NCBI GenBank assembly: GCA_027044945.1
Contig: JALUBK010000062.1
Location: forward strand, 1 to 49,584
Direction of reading: 5' to 3'
DNA from: Campylobacterales bacterium
GTDB taxonomy: Bacteria; Campylobacterota; Campylobacteria; Campylobacterales; JALSKU01
DNA: 49,584 bases
Positions 24,188-32,657 of the stretch are shown piece by piece. The notes beneath the pieces were generated by a model. The model did no database searches. It was given only the letters and a program-made list of their open reading frames with translations, and had not been told where the DNA came from. Numbering within the stretch: position 1 is the stretch's first letter; every line of letters begins with the position of its first letter. The translations under genes and the position numbers were made by a program.

Positions 24188-24967
24188 TTATTTTTTCTTT
24201 TTTTTCTTTTTATTTGGATTTGAAAAGAAAATTAAATCTTCGGTAGTTTTTATATCTTGCGGAAGATTATTTAAAGAAGTTTTCAAAATCATTAATGCAC
24301 TCAAAGCATCGGCATAAGCTCTATGATGATCACCTATGTTAATATTTAATTTTTCTTTTAAATAAGAAAGTCCGTATTTTTCTGATTGTATTGTTTTTTT
24401 TGCTAAATTAATTGTGCATAATTTTCTATTTAAAAGTTGTTGATGACCATATTTTTCTAAAGATTGAGATATAAAATTATAATCAAAATTAACATTATGG
24501 GCTATAAAAACACAATTAGACAAAAAATCTCTAAAATCTCCTAAAACATTTCTTATTTTTGGTGCATTTTTTAAATCATTTTTTGAGATATGAGTTATTT
24601 TTTCTATATATTCTGGAATAAAATCACAATAAACAAAACTGTTAAATTTATCTACAATTTCATTATTTTGATATTTTATTGCCCCTATTTCTATAATTTG
24701 ACTGTTTTTTGGACTACTTCCATTTGTTTCTATATCCACAATGCAATATGTATCTTTTTGAAAATTTGTCCATCTGCTTTTTGTATATAAAATTTGATCT
24801 TTTTCAACTGTATCTATACCGTTAGAACAAATAAATTCCAAAGCATTATTATATTCGTTATTATTGATAATCAAAGAACAGTCTTTGCAGTCTTTTATAA
24901 AATTATCTTTTGTTATTCCCTCTTTAGATGCCATTTTATCAATAGTTTTATCCAATTTATCTTTCAT
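24188..24967 (-). CDS. dnaQ: DnaQ-family 3'-5' exonuclease (DNA polymerase III epsilon-like)
   Basis: A DEDDh exonuclease of 259 residues that would proofread for the replicative polymerase. Residues 1-65 are a helical extension; the nuclease follows. Exo I is CIVDIETNGSSP, Exo II is AHNVNFDYNF, and the catalytic His-Asp is in HHRAYADALSA. The C-terminus ends in seven lysines. It overlaps trpF by 11 bases and is the last gene of a run beginning with an HDOD gene. An rpe-dnaQ link also occurs, from memory, in C. jejuni (Cj0451-Cj0452), which favours the polymerase subunit over a generic exonuclease. Confidence 0.85.
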   Translation of the reverse strand: MKDKLDKTIDKMASKEGITKDNFIKDCKDCSLIINNNEYNNALEFICSNGIDTVEKDQILYTKSRWTNFQKDTYCIVDIETNGSSPKNSQIIEIGAIKYQNNEIVDKFNSFVYCDFIPEYIEKITHISKNDLKNAPKIRNVLGDFRDFLSNCVFIAHNVNFDYNFISQSLEKYGHQQLLNRKLCTINLAKKTIQSEKYGLSYLKEKLNINIGDHHRAYADALSALMILKTSLNNLPQDIKTTEDLIFFSNPNKKKKKKK

Positions 24968-25568
24968 TATTTTTTACTGCTTCCATAAAATATTTTATTT
25001 TTTTAAAATCTTTTTTACCTTTTTCTTGCTCAACTCCACTGCTAACATCAAAACCATAAAAACCATATTTTTTTAATTCATATATATTTTGATAGTTAAG
25101 CCCTCCTGCCAATATAAATTTTGAGCAATCAATACCATCAAACCATTCTGTTTTTATCTTTTTTCCTTCTCCGCCATAATTTTTTACAAAGGCATCTACC
25201 AAAACATATTCATTTTTAGGAATTTTTAATAAATCTTCTTTTGTTTTTATTCTAAACACTTTTATATAGGGAAATTCTAAATCATTATATAAACTTTCTT
25301 TAGCTTCAAAATGAATTTGAGATAAAGTTAATTTCGTTTCTTTAAAAATAGAATTTATCTCATCAGCTTCAACATTAACAAACAATCCAACTTTATGAAC
25401 AAAAGGAGGAAGATTTTTTATAATTTCTTTAGCATTTTCTGGCGAAATATATCTTGGAGATTTTTTATAGAAAACAAATCCCAATGCATCTGCTCCAGCC
25501 TCACAAGCTATAAGAGCATCTTTCAAATTTGTTATGCCACAAATTTTTACTTTTGACAAGTTACTCAT
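24957..25568 (-). CDS. trpF: Phosphoribosylanthranilate isomerase
   Basis: TrpF isomerises phosphoribosylanthranilate to the ribulose form in tryptophan synthesis. The 203-residue TIM barrel has the catalytic base Cys10 in KICGIT, the acid Asp in VLVDAF, and phosphate loops LAGGLN and GFDVSSGVE. One strand usually reading VQLHG is SQIHF here. The gene shares ATGA with rpe upstream. Other trp genes are absent, so it is separated from its pathway except for the amidotransferase gene at 4640. Confidence 0.93.
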   Translation of the reverse strand: MSNLSKVKICGITNLKDALIACEAGADALGFVFYKKSPRYISPENAKEIIKNLPPFVHKVGLFVNVEADEINSIFKETKLTLSQIHFEAKESLYNDLEFPYIKVFRIKTKEDLLKIPKNEYVLVDAFVKNYGGEGKKIKTEWFDGIDCSKFILAGGLNYQNIYELKKYGFYGFDVSSGVEQEKGKKDFKKIKYFMEAVKNNER

Positions 25569-26206
25569 ATATTTTTTAAACTTTCAATCGCTTTTTTATA
25601 ATCATTTTTAAAAACATAACTTCCTGCGACTACTACATCAACTCCTGCTTTTTTTAAATCATATATATTTTTATCATTTACACCACCATCAACTTCAATA
25701 AGTGCATTCGAACCTTTTTTTACAAGCAATTTTTTCAATCTTTTTGCCTTTTCTAAAACTGATGGAATAAATTTTTGACCACCAAAACCAGGATTTACAC
25801 TCATCAAAAGTATCATGTCAAGATTATCAAGTAAAAATTCCACACTTTCAGGTGGAGTTGAGGGATTTAAAGCTATTGCAGATTTAATACCCAAATCTCT
25901 AATATGTTGCAAAAGTCTATGAGGATGCTTCTCTTCTTCAATATGAAATGAAATATACTTTGGTTTCAAAGGAGCAAACAAATCAACAAAAAAAGTATTA
26001 TTTTGCACCATTAAATGAATATCTAATGGCTTTGTTGCCACTTTTGCTATACTTTGAACAACAACTGGACCAAATGTTAAATTTGGCACAAAATGACCAT
26101 CCATAACATCTATATGAATTTTATCTGCTCCAGCTTCACAAATATTTTTTACCTCATCTTCTAATCTTCCAAAATTACTTGAAAGCATACTTGGTGCTAC
26201 TAACAT
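25565..26206 (-). CDS. rpe: Ribulose-phosphate 3-epimerase
   Basis: Rpe interconverts ribulose-5-phosphate and xylulose-5-phosphate. The 213-residue TIM barrel shows HIDVMDGHFVPNLTFGP (metal and proton-shuttle site), VNPGFGGQKF and EVDGGVN. The start ATG follows AGGAGA at the end of the upstream gene, eight bases away. Full length, nothing missing. Confidence 0.96.
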   Translation of the reverse strand: MLVAPSMLSSNFGRLEDEVKNICEAGADKIHIDVMDGHFVPNLTFGPVVVQSIAKVATKPLDIHLMVQNNTFFVDLFAPLKPKYISFHIEEEKHPHRLLQHIRDLGIKSAIALNPSTPPESVEFLLDNLDMILLMSVNPGFGGQKFIPSVLEKAKRLKKLLVKKGSNALIEVDGGVNDKNIYDLKKAGVDVVVAGSYVFKNDYKKAIESLKNI

Positions 26207-26214
26207 ATTTCTCC

Positions 26215-27600
26215 TTATCTGCTTAAAAAAAGTTTTAATACTTCACCATCAAAATCCAAATCCACTAAAACACCTTTTCTATTTCCAAAAAATGTCAATG
26301 CTTGTTCTTTGGAGCTAAAAACTCTAGGCAATGTTATTTCGGATTTAATTTTATGCAAAATAAAATTTGATTTAATTTTTGAAGCTACTATATTTGAATA
26401 TTCAGCCATTCCATCTAATATTTCTTCTTCATTATTTGTGTCATTTAAAAAAATTTTACAACACTTCAAAAGAAGTTTTTTAGAAAATACCATTGTTACC
26501 AATACATTTATTTCTCCATAAACTCCGATAGTTGATATAATATATTCTTTATCATCTAAAGATAATTTATCCATTTTCACACTTATTTTTTTACCTGTTT
26601 TTTGCGAAAGCATTTCTGTTATATGCATACTAATATCTACAAAAGTATTCAAATTTGATATTACATTTTTTGTCAATTTATAGTTTTTATCAGGAACCAT
26701 TCCTCCACCTAAAGCTTCTTTTTGAATATCTTCATCAGATTTAAACTCTTCCATATTTTTATAAAGAATTATACCCGAATCTTCAAGGTCATTTTTTAAT
26801 TTTTCGCTTATTTTTTTATCATCTACTCCAATCATGCAAAATGTAGTTCCGTATTCTGCTCCTGCGGTTGAAAGCTTTGCTAAAAAATTAATCCCGTGAA
26901 TATTCATAGAAGAGACTTTTGTTATATCAAAAACAAAAACTTTAAATCCTATAATTAAAAGATTGTTGTGATATTTCAAATCAAACTTTTGAGAAATAGT
27001 AGAATCTATAAAATTACCCAAATTATAAAAGATAATATTATTATTTATATAAATATTTACTTTTGATTCTGCATTTGCTATATAAGAATTATGTATAATT
27101 ATACCATATTTTGTATATTCTTCTTTTTTCTCAAGAAATTCATTTTTATTTTTGGCAACATAAGGTTTATATCCAACTTCATATAGCTCTATTGCTAATT
27201 GATTTTTTTGATCACTATCTTCTTCATAAACTAAAATCTTTTTTTCAAAATCTATATTTTTATTAAAAAATAAATTTAATACTTTTAGATTTTCGAATAA
27301 AGAAAAATCCAAATTATTATCAAACATCGATAAAATTGTTTTATATTTTTTCTCATCATATTCACACAAGCCTATCGGACAATGAATTTTATTTTGTATC
27401 TGTTTAAGCGAATCTGTAATAATAGAAAGTCCTTTTTTGTTAAAAAATATAATTTTTTTAAAAGAGACAAATACGGCTTCAGGCTTTTTTGAAACAACAA
27501 AAGAGATATCATTTGGCTCTATGATAGATTCGGCATTCACACCATCTAAAAAACCTTGTGAAGTAAAAATAGCTATATTATTTTTAAAAACAGGTCTCAT
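26215..27600 (-). CDS. STAS / receiver-like / STAS / CheX-type phosphatase protein
   Basis: A 461-residue signalling protein. Residues 1-110 look like a STAS fold. Residues 118-180 look like a receiver with its aspartate position changed (IIIHNSYI). Residues 205-285 are a clearer STAS domain (SSMNIHGINFLAKLSTAG). Residues 300-461 resemble CheX. The CheC/CheX phosphatase signature DxxxExxN is intact: Asp396, Glu400, Asn403 in DGMAEYSN. If active it would dephosphorylate CheY-P and so set flagellar switching. It shares ATGA with the HDOD gene upstream and lies eight bases before rpe. The domain calls are by eye; the CheX part is the firmest. Confidence 0.65.
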   Translation of the reverse strand: MRPVFKNNIAIFTSQGFLDGVNAESIIEPNDISFVVSKKPEAVFVSFKKIIFFNKKGLSIITDSLKQIQNKIHCPIGLCEYDEKKYKTILSMFDNNLDFSLFENLKVLNLFFNKNIDFEKKILVYEEDSDQKNQLAIELYEVGYKPYVAKNKNEFLEKKEEYTKYGIIIHNSYIANAESKVNIYINNNIIFYNLGNFIDSTISQKFDLKYHNNLLIIGFKVFVFDITKVSSMNIHGINFLAKLSTAGAEYGTTFCMIGVDDKKISEKLKNDLEDSGIILYKNMEEFKSDEDIQKEALGGGMVPDKNYKLTKNVISNLNTFVDISMHITEMLSQKTGKKISVKMDKLSLDDKEYIISTIGVYGEINVLVTMVFSKKLLLKCCKIFLNDTNNEEEILDGMAEYSNIVASKIKSNFILHKIKSEITLPRVFSSKEQALTFFGNRKGVLVDLDFDGEVLKLFLSR

Positions 27601-28388
27601 GATAACTCAACTATTTTACTAAAATCTTCATAAATATCTTGCACAAATCCAATATCAAATTCTACAAAATCATTAATTCCTGCTTCAATATATTCTGGTT
27701 TTGAAATTTCATAAAATACTAAAAGATGAAGATATTTTGCCAATTTCGAATACATTGTTTCATTATTAATTTTTTTTGAAAAATAATCAATAAATTTGAT
27801 TGATTCTTTGTTTAATTCCCATTTTATACATATTTGTTTTAATATATCAAATATTGTAAGTCCGCTTATTTTATACAGTATTTCATCATAACTGATGGAT
27901 TGGGACTCTTTTAACAAAATTATATCTTCATAATTTTCTTCAAAAATTTCTTCACACACCACCAAAGACCCAGGAATTAACGATACAACAGAAGATATAT
28001 AAATATGATTATAATTTAAATGATTTAATATTTTATTCCAATAGAATATTAAATTCGATTGCAAAAATTGAAAATCGGTATTATTTATCTTAAAAACTTT
28101 CCATTTTTTTGGAAGTATCAAAGAAGCATAATAAGCATTTACAATTTGAGAAGCTCTTTCTATCCCTAAAATACTAAATATCTGTTTTACATCTTTTACA
28201 TAATTAGTAAAACCAAATATAGGTTTATTTATAATATTTATAAGATAATTTGAAAAAGCCAAATCCAAAGAAGCTTCATAAGAAGCTTTCGTTAAATCGC
28301 CCTCTTCTAAATAAAAAGCACACTTTCGGACATTTTCAGGAATAGCAGGTATATTTTTTAAAAACTTATCAATTTTTTCTTTTATCAT
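27597..28388 (-). CDS. HDOD-domain protein
   Basis: A 263-residue protein with an HDOD fold over about residues 1-190: FLKNIPAIPENVRKCAFYLEE, then helices with ILGIERASQIVNAYY. HDOD proteins lack HD metal residues and act as scaffolds in signalling, often beside chemotaxis or second-messenger genes. I take ATG 28388 as start. A TTG at 28436 is also in frame but would put the start inside the probable promoter. It is the first gene of the run HDOD, CheX-like, rpe, trpF, dnaQ. Confidence 0.72.
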   Translation of the reverse strand: MIKEKIDKFLKNIPAIPENVRKCAFYLEEGDLTKASYEASLDLAFSNYLINIINKPIFGFTNYVKDVKQIFSILGIERASQIVNAYYASLILPKKWKVFKINNTDFQFLQSNLIFYWNKILNHLNYNHIYISSVVSLIPGSLVVCEEIFEENYEDIILLKESQSISYDEILYKISGLTIFDILKQICIKWELNKESIKFIDYFSKKINNETMYSKLAKYLHLLVFYEISKPEYIEAGINDFVEFDIGFVQDIYEDFSKIVELS

Positions 28389-28455
28389 AATATGAATTTT
28401 ATCTTTTATTTTATAAAATATTGTTGAATTAAGCAAGATTTTTGTTATTTTTCAA

Positions 28456-28461
28456 TATAAT
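28456..28461 (+). promoter_or_regulatory. -10 of rpmB
   Basis: TATAAT at 28456-28461 in the 98-base divergent gap, with a leader of about 20 bases containing AAGGAAA before the rpmB ATG at 28487. No -35 consensus. Confidence 0.55.
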
Positions 28462-28486
28462 TGCTAAAAAATTTTAAGGAAATATT

Positions 28487-28675
28487 ATGGCAAGAAGATG
28501 CGCAATCAGTGGCAAAGGACCTGCAGTAGGCAATAATGTAAGTCATGCACACAATAAAACAAAAAGAAGATTTTTACCAAATCTTAGAACAATTAGAATT
28601 ACATTAGAAGATGGCACCAAAAGAAAAATCAAAGTAGCCGCTTCAACACTTAGAACAATGAAAAAAAATTCATAA
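28487..28675 (+). CDS. rpmB: 50S ribosomal protein L28
   Basis: The 62-residue L28 shows [20 protein letters not shown] and [13 protein letters not shown], the family's N-terminal and central segments. A single Cys at position 5 occurs, without a full zinc-ribbon set, so it is the C-minus form. AAGGAAA precedes the ATG by seven bases. It heads a plus-strand set with a K+ channel 41 bases downstream, an order that also exists in H. pylori (HP0491-HP0490, from memory). Confidence 0.97.
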   Translation: MARRCAISGKGPAVGNNVSHAHNKTKRRFLPNLRTIRITLEDGTKRKIKVAASTLRTMKKNS

Positions 28676-28716
28676 ATTATAGTATCCACAAATAGTTTCC
28701 AAAAGGAGGTTTTAGA

Positions 28717-29838
28717 TTGAGTATCATCTCAAAGATTAAACACCTCCTAAATTGGAAAGAATCTCGAAAACCACTTGTCAATTTAGATATTGAATTATAT
28801 CAGCAATTAGCTCCGCTTAGACTACCATTAATTTTAACTGTTTTATTAATGATGTTCGGCACATTAGGCTATATGGCGATAGATAATTTTTCTCTTATGG
28901 ATGCTATATATCAAACAGGTATAACTTTCACAACTGTCGGATATGGAGAAATAGAACCTATATCACAATTCGGTCGTATTTTTACTATTACACTTATTAT
29001 TGTTGGATTTGGAATTTTTTCTTTTTCCGTCGGTATTTTAATAGAAGTTATCAACAAAGGAAAACTTTTAAAAATTCTCAAGGAGAGAAGTATGTTGTAT
29101 AAAATTGCTAGATTGGATAACCATTTTATTATTTTTTATCATAATAATTTTACTATAGAATTATCTAAACAATTCATGGAAAACAATATTCCTTTTGTAG
29201 TGGTGGACGATGATAAAGATTTGGAACAAAAGGCAAAAAAATATAAATATTCATATTTTGTAAATGAAAATCCTCAATCAAACAATGCACTTTTAAAATC
29301 ATATTTATCGAGTGCAAAAGGCATCATTACTCTTTCTCCAAATATTGCAGAAAATATTGCCATGATTTCAACTGTTAGACTTTATGAAAAAGAATTGAAA
29401 CGAAAAAATCCTTATCAAGTAATAACATATGCAAAAGATACAAGCGAAATAGACAAATTAAAAAAACTAGGAGCAGATAATGTAATCTCTCCCGCAAAAC
29501 TTTTGGCACAAAGGATTGGTGCACTTAGTGCTAGACCTGATATGCAAAATATGCTTGAAGAATTTTTATACAAAAAAAACAAAACTCTTGATATAGAAGA
29601 AATTCAAATTCCAAATTATTCTTGGCTTAAATTTAAAAAAATAAAAGATGTAAAATTGAGAAATATTTTAAATGTTAGCATAATAGGGATCAAAGATAAA
29701 AATGGAAGATTTCTACCTATTCCAAATGAAGATACTATCTTGTTAGGCGAATCAACATTATTGGTTGCGGGAGCAAGTAAAAATATATATTTAGCAAAAC
29801 AATATATAAACAAAAAACAACAACCTACTAAAAAATAA
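28717..29838 (+). CDS. Potassium channel with RCK (TrkA-N) domain
   Basis: A 373-residue two-helix K+ channel with membrane segments at about 35-56 and 84-112. The selectivity filter is TTVGYGEIEP (Thr73-Val-Gly-Tyr-Gly). A cytosolic RCK N-lobe (130-245) and C-lobe (285-365) follow. It resembles HpKchA of H. pylori. The start is TTG 28717, after the near-perfect AAGGAGGT. The RCK N-lobe lacks an obvious GxGxxG; it reads IIFYHNNFTIELS, so ligand may differ from NAD. Confidence 0.9.
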   Translation: MSIISKIKHLLNWKESRKPLVNLDIELYQQLAPLRLPLILTVLLMMFGTLGYMAIDNFSLMDAIYQTGITFTTVGYGEIEPISQFGRIFTITLIIVGFGIFSFSVGILIEVINKGKLLKILKERSMLYKIARLDNHFIIFYHNNFTIELSKQFMENNIPFVVVDDDKDLEQKAKKYKYSYFVNENPQSNNALLKSYLSSAKGIITLSPNIAENIAMISTVRLYEKELKRKNPYQVITYAKDTSEIDKLKKLGADNVISPAKLLAQRIGALSARPDMQNMLEEFLYKKNKTLDIEEIQIPNYSWLKFKKIKDVKLRNILNVSIIGIKDKNGRFLPIPNEDTILLGESTLLVAGASKNIYLAKQYINKKQQPTKK

Positions 29839-29847
29839 GGATTTTTT

Positions 29848-31035
29848 ATGTTTCAAATTTTTTCTTTAAAAAACGGATTGGATAATGTGAAAGGATTTTA
29901 TTCACAAGGCATTAATGCAGGATTAAAAAAAGATAAAAATGATATAGCTTTTATATACAGCGAAGAAGAGTGCGATGTAAGTGCTTGTTTTACTTCAAAT
30001 ATTTTTCAAGCTGCACCAATAAAACATTTTAAAAAATATCCAAAAGATTTTAAAACAAATTTTATTCTTATAAATTCAAAAAATGCAAATGCTATGACTG
30101 GATCTAAGGGGGTAGAAGATATAGAGGAAATATTGCAAAATTTAAACCAATACAATCCAAATATCAAAAACCCTATCATGAGTTCAACTGGTGTTATCGG
30201 TTATAGATTGCCCAAACAAACGATTATAAACTCTTTTAAAAAATTTGATTTTCAAAAAAAAGACAGTAACGGAACGGCACAAGCCATTATGACAACAGAT
30301 ACTTTCAAAAAAGAGATAGCTTTTGAAGTAAAACTTGAAAATGGCAAATCTTTTAATATTGCAGCTATTTGCAAAGGGGCTGGTATGATAAATCCCGCCA
30401 TGGCAACGATGCTTTGTTTTATTATAACTGATGCAAATATTCCCAAAAAAGATATGGATACTTTTTTAAAAGATGCAGTTAAAGATTCGTTTAATACTAT
30501 TAGTGTAGATGGAGACACATCAACAAACGATACAGTTCTTTTATTTTCTAATAAAAAAAGTGGAGTATATGAAAAAAATGCTTTTTATGAAGCATTACAT
30601 CTTTTAACCAAAGAATTGAGTATGCAAATATTAAAAGATGGTGAAGGAGCAACAAAAGTAGTAGCTTTTGAAGTAAAAAATGCAAAAACTTATGAAGATG
30701 CAAAAAAAGCTGCTTTTGCACTTAGCAATTCACTTTTGGTTAAAACTGCACTATTTGGAGAAGATCCAAATTGGGGAAGAATTGCTTCAACCATAGGAGC
30801 AAGTCAAATAGAGTGCGATGAAGAAAAATTGACTATAAAGTATGATAATATCATTGTTTATGGAAACGGAACAAAGCAGATGAATAAAGAGTTAGAAGAA
30901 AAAGCTTATAAAATTATGAAACAAGACAGTTTTAAAATAAGTTGCAATTTAAACATGGGTTCACAAACATACACTGCTTACGGATGTGATTTAAGTTACA
31001 AATATGTTCAAATTAATGCTGAGTATAGAAGCTAA
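29848..31035 (+). CDS. argJ: Glutamate N-acetyltransferase / amino-acid acetyltransferase
   Basis: ArgJ recycles acetyl from N-acetylornithine to glutamate (and often from acetyl-CoA) in arginine synthesis. The 395-residue precursor self-cleaves at Thr187 in INPAMATML, which becomes the N-terminal nucleophile of the beta chain. Other motifs are KGAGM (176-180), GDTSTNDTV and GEDPNWGRI. The gene lies nine bases after the K+ channel gene. Length is normal. Confidence 0.96.
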   Translation: MFQIFSLKNGLDNVKGFYSQGINAGLKKDKNDIAFIYSEEECDVSACFTSNIFQAAPIKHFKKYPKDFKTNFILINSKNANAMTGSKGVEDIEEILQNLNQYNPNIKNPIMSSTGVIGYRLPKQTIINSFKKFDFQKKDSNGTAQAIMTTDTFKKEIAFEVKLENGKSFNIAAICKGAGMINPAMATMLCFIITDANIPKKDMDTFLKDAVKDSFNTISVDGDTSTNDTVLLFSNKKSGVYEKNAFYEALHLLTKELSMQILKDGEGATKVVAFEVKNAKTYEDAKKAAFALSNSLLVKTALFGEDPNWGRIASTIGASQIECDEEKLTIKYDNIIVYGNGTKQMNKELEEKAYKIMKQDSFKISCNLNMGSQTYTAYGCDLSYKYVQINAEYRS

Positions 31036-31053
31036 TTTTAATCGATTTATAGA

Positions 31054-31059
31054 TATAAT
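31054..31059 (+). promoter_or_regulatory. -10 of the DUF465 gene
   Basis: TATAAT at 31054-31059 after argJ, with a leader of about 20 bases containing AAGGGAGA before the ATG at 31086. Confidence 0.5.
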
Positions 31060-31085
31060 TTAAAAAAAATAACAAGGGAGAATAT

Positions 31086-31313
31086 ATGCTACACGAATAT
31101 AGAGATATAGTTAGCAAATTAAAAATGGAAAATGCTCATTTTGCAAAAATTTTCGAAAGACATAATGAGCTTGACAGTCAAATAAAAGATGTTGATGAAG
31201 GCAGAGAATATATGAGCGATGTTGATCTTGATAAATTGAAAAAAGAAAAATTACAATTAAAAGATGAAGCTTATGCAATGATTATGGAATATAAAAAAGA
31301 ACATAATTTATAA
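31086..31313 (+). CDS. YdcH/DUF465 family small helical protein
   Basis: A 75-residue, all-helical, highly charged protein matching DUF465 (YdcH). The N-terminal MLHEYRDIVSKLKMENAHFAKIF and the loop around HNELDSQI fit the family pattern of two antiparallel helices. No function is established. It has its own promoter and AAGGGAG ribosome site and is the last plus-strand gene before the long minus-strand run. Confidence 0.85.
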   Translation: MLHEYRDIVSKLKMENAHFAKIFERHNELDSQIKDVDEGREYMSDVDLDKLKKEKLQLKDEAYAMIMEYKKEHNL

Positions 31314-31335
31314 AAAAGAGGAGTTAAAGCTCCTC
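31312..31335 (-). terminator. Intrinsic terminator of the 31-46 kb minus-strand run
   Basis: On the minus strand a six-base stem (GAGGAG with CTCCTC, 31318-31335) and 6-base loop are followed directly by TTTTTT at 31317-31312. The stop codon of the glycosylase gene lies in the loop, so the terminator is built into the gene's end. Confidence 0.82.
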
Positions 31336-31962
31336 CTTAGCATATTCTACAATCTTTCCATGAAATCTTGCAAATATTTCGTTGATAGTTTTTTCTTCTT
31401 GATAAATTTCATATATTTTTTCTAAATTTGATAAAATTCCATCTTCCATCCAATCTTTTAATTCATCATATTCTTCAAAATTATATCCAAATTTTCTAAG
31501 TAATTTCGCACTATAATTATCTACCACAAAAACTTCTCTTTCACAAGCATAGCACAAAATAGAATCACTACTTTCTTTGCCCAATCCTTTTTGTTTTAAA
31601 AGCCATTCTCTATTTACATTATTTTTAAAAGTTTTAAAATTACCAAAATCTTTAAGGATATTAATTGAAAGCAATTTAATTCTTTTAGCTTTTGTGTTAT
31701 AAAATCCACTTGGCTTAATAAGAGTTGCCAAAAATTTTGCATCACAATTTGACAAAGATTTCAAATCCAACAAAGCATTTGTTTTTAAGTTTTCAAGAGC
31801 TTTCTCAACTTTGTGCCACTTGGTCTGCTGAGTCAAAATTGTCCCCACTACCACTTCAAAACTTTTACTATTTGGCCACCAAAGAGGATCATGAAGCTCT
31901 TTTAAATAACCTTTTTCAATTTTTAAAAATTTAAACAATTCAAAACTGTTGCTTATTTGCAT
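31324..31962 (-). CDS. 3-methyladenine DNA glycosylase, MagIII-like (HhH-GPD)
   Basis: A helix-hairpin-helix glycosylase of 212 residues that removes alkylated bases. The hairpin is LLKQKGLGKESSDSILCYA (121-139), and the catalytic-type Asp148 lies in VFVVDNYS. WWPNSKSFEVVVGTILTQQTKW (28-49) resembles H. pylori MagIII. It lacks the C-terminal Fe-S cysteines of endonuclease III, so I favour the MagIII branch over Nth. It is the last gene of the long run, 34 bases after the secreted NlpC-like gene. Confidence 0.8.
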   Translation of the reverse strand: MQISNSFELFKFLKIEKGYLKELHDPLWWPNSKSFEVVVGTILTQQTKWHKVEKALENLKTNALLDLKSLSNCDAKFLATLIKPSGFYNTKAKRIKLLSINILKDFGNFKTFKNNVNREWLLKQKGLGKESSDSILCYACEREVFVVDNYSAKLLRKFGYNFEEYDELKDWMEDGILSNLEKIYEIYQEEKTINEIFARFHGKIVEYAKEEL

Positions 31963-31996
31963 AATTATCCTTTTATCTAAGTTAAAAAGAATTTTA

Positions 31997-32656
31997 TCAA
32001 CGAATTCTACCTATATAAATAGAAATTTTTTTATGCCGAATTTGTATATATCCATCATGTAAAAATATATATCCATACCCCACTCCACTATGAATTCTGC
32101 TATCATTTTTATGTAAATGCATAGTAGAATCAGCTACTTTCAAAATCCATTTATTTTTTTGCTTTTTTGGAGCATCAAGTGCTATAAAAACATGACCTGT
32201 ATTTTGCCTTCTTATACATTTATGGTGCTTAAATTTAATACATTTTGTAAGATAAATTATTTTATTTTGATTTTTACATCTTTTTGGAATTATACAATCA
32301 TATAATTTATAAGCAATAATATCACCTTTTTGAATATCTTTAACAGAATTTATAATTTTAAATTCTTTAAAAGTATGATTTTTAAAAAAATCTACATAAT
32401 CACTTGCTAAAACTCTATAGCAAGAATGTTTGGATTTTCTAAGCATTTTTTGATAAAGTAAAGGATTTACACTATTTATTATATAGTCCACAAATCCGCT
32501 ACAATCAACAAATATTTTATCTTTTGAAATAACAAATCCATTTCTATAATGACGATATTTTGTTTGTTTTAAATTCGATAAAACTTCTATAGTCTTGATG
32601 TATATTGTATTTGCATATAAATTAACAATAAAAATTAAAAGTAACATTATTTTCAT
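31997..32656 (-). CDS. Secreted NlpC/P60-like cysteine hydrolase
   Basis: A 219-residue protein with a short signal peptide (MKIMLLLIFIVNLYANT, likely cut after Ala15). The nucleophile Cys52 lies in FVDCSGFVDYI and the general base His155 in NTGHVFIAL, as in NlpC/P60 peptidases. Residues 118-150 form an unusual insertion with four cysteines (121, 127, 139, 147), perhaps two disulfides. Such enzymes cut peptidoglycan stem peptides or amide bonds in the periplasm. It starts one base after the YmdB-family stop (TAA-A-ATG), in an operon with other cell-wall genes. The third catalytic residue is not obvious. Confidence 0.7.
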   Translation of the reverse strand: MKIMLLLIFIVNLYANTIYIKTIEVLSNLKQTKYRHYRNGFVISKDKIFVDCSGFVDYIINSVNPLLYQKMLRKSKHSCYRVLASDYVDFFKNHTFKEFKIINSVKDIQKGDIIAYKLYDCIIPKRCKNQNKIIYLTKCIKFKHHKCIRRQNTGHVFIALDAPKKQKNKWILKVADSTMHLHKNDSRIHSGVGYGYIFLHDGYIQIRHKKISIYIGRIR

Positions 32657-32657
32657 T

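Noticed and set aside
31324-31962. Endonuclease III (nth)
   Set aside because: No C-terminal four-cysteine Fe-S cluster, and the WWP N-terminal region resembles MagIII.
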